Origin: Phytophthora sp. 'mugwort'
Lineage: Eukaryota; Oomycota; Peronosporomycetes; Peronosporales; Peronosporaceae
Assembly (NCBI GenBank): GCA_033558025.1
Contig: JAUCEF010000009.1
Span: forward strand, 3,038,001 to 3,102,000
Direction of reading: 5' to 3'
Length of the DNA stretch: 64,000 bases
A program made the translations under genes and the position numbers. Positions 61,843 through 64,000 of the stretch are shown here, piece after piece. The notes beneath the pieces were generated by a model. That model saw only the letters and a program-made list of their open reading frames with translations. It had not been told where the DNA came from and did no database searches. Numbering within the stretch: the first letter of the stretch is position 1; each line of letters starts with the position of its first letter.

Positions 61843-64000
61843 TCAACCTAAGAAGAGCTCTTGGCTCATTTGAATAGCAGCAGTTTTGAGTGCTGAAGCT
61901 ATGTCGGCGCGCTCCTGCTCAACTGGATCGAGCTGCGATTGTTTTTTAGGCTGTGATATAGTGTCGCGTGGGCCCAGTGAGGTGTGTAACTGAAGAGCGA
62001 AGCGAATGCATCGCAGAACGAGTGTCGGGTGACGAACCTCAATTGAACCGAACTGGAACATGTCGAGCCAGTTCGATGCTGCCATCATCCTGCACATGGC
62101 AGACGTCGTGGTGTGCCAACACTTTGCAGAGCCCACAGTGTTAGCCAAATGGAGCAGCTCCTGCAAAGTCGGAACGTTCTCGAGCTCCGTCAGAGCATTC
62201 ACTGCATGTTGTTGGGGCATTGGAAGGAGATCGACAAAAAGCTGAATACTGGCCACCCGAAACTTGCCAAGTCTAGATATGACAACAAAGTTCTTCCCTT
62301 CTGGGTCGTGTACATGCAAAAGTTCAGCTTTCCACCCACGAAGGAGATTACTATGTTCGCGGAGCAAAGCAGCAGTTGTCTTGACGAGTTCTCCGCCTGC
62401 ACAGCGGAGGTGGATCGTGCAGTCTTGCTCGTCATCACGAGGCTGCTCTTCCTCCTGTTGCTCGTCATCATTGTCTTGGTTGAAGACATGCCTGTCCCTA
62501 GTATAGCCATCGATCTTTAGCGTTGAGCATTTGTCGCAACAGTTTAAGCAAATAGACAGCAACGAGACCGCTAGCCCTGCCTCGTCGTCCGTCTGAATTG
62601 CCGTCACCAATGCATCTGCTCGAAAGTCTTGGTCTTCCAGGGCCTCGTGGATTGCTGCGTTACGCTGTGCCAGGATCTGCAATGTGAGCACAATATTCTT
62701 CTGCAACAGTATGTTCGTCGAGCTCACAATAGACTGCACAGTCGCGGCAACGACACCTGACTGCCTCGCCACCTCCTCCGTTACCCAATTCAAGAGACTC
62801 CGGCAGCTTGCGGCTACAGCAGCTCGGTTGGCGGATTTGGTGGCACCACTGGTCGACAAAAGTGTGCGGTAGATAATGACGCAGCCCTGCTCGATGACAG
62901 CTCGCAGTATGTCAACGGGAGGCGACTGCCGGATGATTAATTCCAGGATCGTAGCTGCCATGGCTGCGATGTGCGAGGCCATGTGGTTCAGAAGCCAGGA
63001 GATTGAGATGAGGATGCCAGACAGACGAACCGCGCTGCTCAAAGCGCACGATGAAGCGTCATCGAGAGCAAGCAGAGTGCCAAGCAAGCTCAAGGCCGGG
63101 TATTGAATGTTTGTGTCCGAGCTCGCGATTCCGAGGGTGCAGATCTGCATCATTGCTGCAGTGTTGTCGAAAACGGGAGACCGCGCAGCTCGGCGCATAT
63201 TCGCATCAGGACGCGCGACCGTCGCTGCTGCACCGAGCAACTCGAGGTAAATGTGCTCACATTCATGCTTTCCGCTGTGCTGTTTGTTTTCCAACTGGTT
63301 CGCACTAACTTGCACTTGAGGTTCCGAAGATATTGCCATATCACATCCATTACTACTAAGAAGCCAGGAAACATAGTGCTCCAAGGCTGCCGATCGACAG
63401 ATATGCGTCGTGATGAGGTCGCTGAAAGCATGGAGCTCCAGCGAAAGTAAACTATGCAATCCCACTGCCGCAGCTCGAGCGACTGCAGGTGTCTTTTCAG
63501 CGGTTGTCGATAGTGACAGAAGTAGATCTACCACATCCATCACCTTGGGGGCAGCATTGCCCTCATTTTCGAGTGCCGAGCCAATCTGGTCCTCACGAGA
63601 CGATGTCAACGTCACTCGGAGACATGTGACCAGGATTTGCACTAGCCGGGGTGCGACCAGATCGACCTCAATTAGCGAGTCGGTCCGTCCCGCATCTTCC
63701 GACCGAATGCCTTCCCGTTCGAGTCGCGCGTGACAGTCCACCACCTTCTCACGCAAATGCTCTCGCCACTGCGTGCGCCACACACGTCGAAGCAGTCGAT
63801 CGCTTGAATCGGAGCTTCTCGGTGCTCCGGTCGCCACGCGCTCCAATGCCGCCACGATAGCGAGGACGAGCGAGCGGTCGGACGCGAAGAGCAGCAGACC
63901 CAGACGCCGCCAGCACTTACTATCAAGTGCCAGCAGCTCCGTCGGAAGGCGCTCGGGATCGCTCGATGCCCATAGTTGCAGCAACGCGAGCTCTAGCGAA
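61843..64000 (-). CDS. ARM-repeat protein with a C-terminal BTB-like region (5' end outside the window)
   Basis: Open from the right edge to the stop at 61843 (at least 718 residues). No ATG is needed within the window, since the frame is open to base 64000. Leu/Ala-rich helical repeats fill the first ~480 residues (..ALSLLGTLLALDDASS.., ..AATILELIIRQSPPVDILRA.., ..LQKNIVLTLQILAQRNAAIH..), as in armadillo/HEAT proteins. After an acidic Gln/Glu/Asp stretch (~62,440-62,480) the sequence ..HLRCAGGELVKTTAALLREH.. looks like the start of a BTB fold, followed by ..VASIQLFVDLLPMPQQH.. and ELLHLANTVGSAKCW. This order resembles ARM-BTB adaptor proteins for ubiquitin ligases; that role is inferred. Confidence 0.75.
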   Translation of the reverse strand, partial: SLELALLQLWASSDPERLPTELLALDSKCWRRLGLLLFASDRSLVLAIVAALERVATGAPRSSDSSDRLLRRVWRTQWREHLREKVVDCHARLEREGIRSEDAGRTDSLIEVDLVAPRLVQILVTCLRVTLTSSREDQIGSALENEGNAAPKVMDVVDLLLSLSTTAEKTPAVARAAAVGLHSLLSLELHAFSDLITTHICRSAALEHYVSWLLSSNGCDMAISSEPQVQVSANQLENKQHSGKHECEHIYLELLGAAATVARPDANMRRAARSPVFDNTAAMMQICTLGIASSDTNIQYPALSLLGTLLALDDASSCALSSAVRLSGILISISWLLNHMASHIAAMAATILELIIRQSPPVDILRAVIEQGCVIIYRTLLSTSGATKSANRAAVAASCRSLLNWVTEEVARQSGVVAATVQSIVSSTNILLQKNIVLTLQILAQRNAAIHEALEDQDFRADALVTAIQTDDEAGLAVSLLSICLNCCDKCSTLKIDGYTRDRHVFNQDNDDEQQEEEQPRDDEQDCTIHLRCAGGELVKTTAALLREHSNLLRGWKAELLHVHDPEGKNFVVISRLGKFRVASIQLFVDLLPMPQQHAVNALTELENVPTLQELLHLANTVGSAKCWHTTTSAMCRMMAASNWLDMFQFGSIEVRHPTLVLRCIRFALQLHTSLGPRDTISQPKKQSQLDPVEQERADIASALKTAAIQMSQELFLG

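Overview
The window looks like part of an oomycete genome, most probably Phytophthora or a close relative. The reasons are: Ty1/copia elements primed from the initiator-tRNA anticodon loop, a Maverick/Polinton, Crinkler-like (CRN) header domains, a SWIM-type MULE with an Ulp1-like peptidase, a LINE with an OTU protease, and compact host genes with short GT-AG introns (62-99 bp). The species cannot be fixed from the sequence alone. About 75-80% of the window is mobile DNA; host genes occupy about 27.2-31.0 kb and 55.9-64.0 kb.

Region 1 (1-22,733) is a stack of copia retrotransposons. Copia-1 (99-4836, +) has one uninterrupted Gag-Pol frame. Copia-2 (5641-10377, -) is a frameshifted copy in opposite orientation. 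Each has mismatched LTRs: Copia-1 carries alpha then beta, and Copia-2 in its own sense carries beta then alpha. This is the pattern expected if an inversion occurred by recombination between the two internal regions. Between them lies a truncated tandem gag. Copia-2 abuts the gag of another copia family (10378-11435). Copia-3 (11476-20951, +) is broken and is interrupted in its reverse transcriptase by the younger Copia-4 (14781-19528). A partial copy of the Copia-3 internal region without that insertion follows directly (20952-22733).

Region 2 (22,734-27,240) holds a coiled-coil gene or fragment, a decayed MULE (SWIM finger, D-P-D-Q-H-P-T repeat, C48/Ulp1-like domain), a foldback repeat and a 15-bp-arm palindrome at a gene end. 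Region 3 (27,238-31,018) holds two host genes on the minus strand: an SH3/IQ-motif coiled-coil protein (three exons) and a PLP-dependent aromatic amino acid decarboxylase with an N-terminal hydrophobic anchor.

Region 4 (31.1-55.7 kb) is a LINE whose first ORF encodes an OTU cysteine protease and whose second encodes endonuclease, RT, RNase H and a zinc knuckle. The OTU ORF is split by a 16.4-kb Maverick/Polinton (32,081-48,472) with related ends and a 6-bp target duplication (5 of 6 bases identical). The Maverick carries a decayed protein-primed DNA polymerase B with an HNH-like insertion, an integrase with a chromodomain, and, unusually, one full-length decayed CRN-like gene (header, P-loop NTPase, nuclease-like and Cys-rich regions) plus a second CRN-like header. 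No capsid, packaging ATPase or capsid protease was recognised. A Tc1/mariner element with ~190-bp inverted repeats sits in its left end.

Region 5 (55.8-64.0 kb) returns to host genes: a long coiled-coil protein, a small divergent ORF, a seven-exon SUCO/Slp1-type SUN-domain membrane protein, a hAT-like remnant and an ARM/BTB-like protein running off the right edge.
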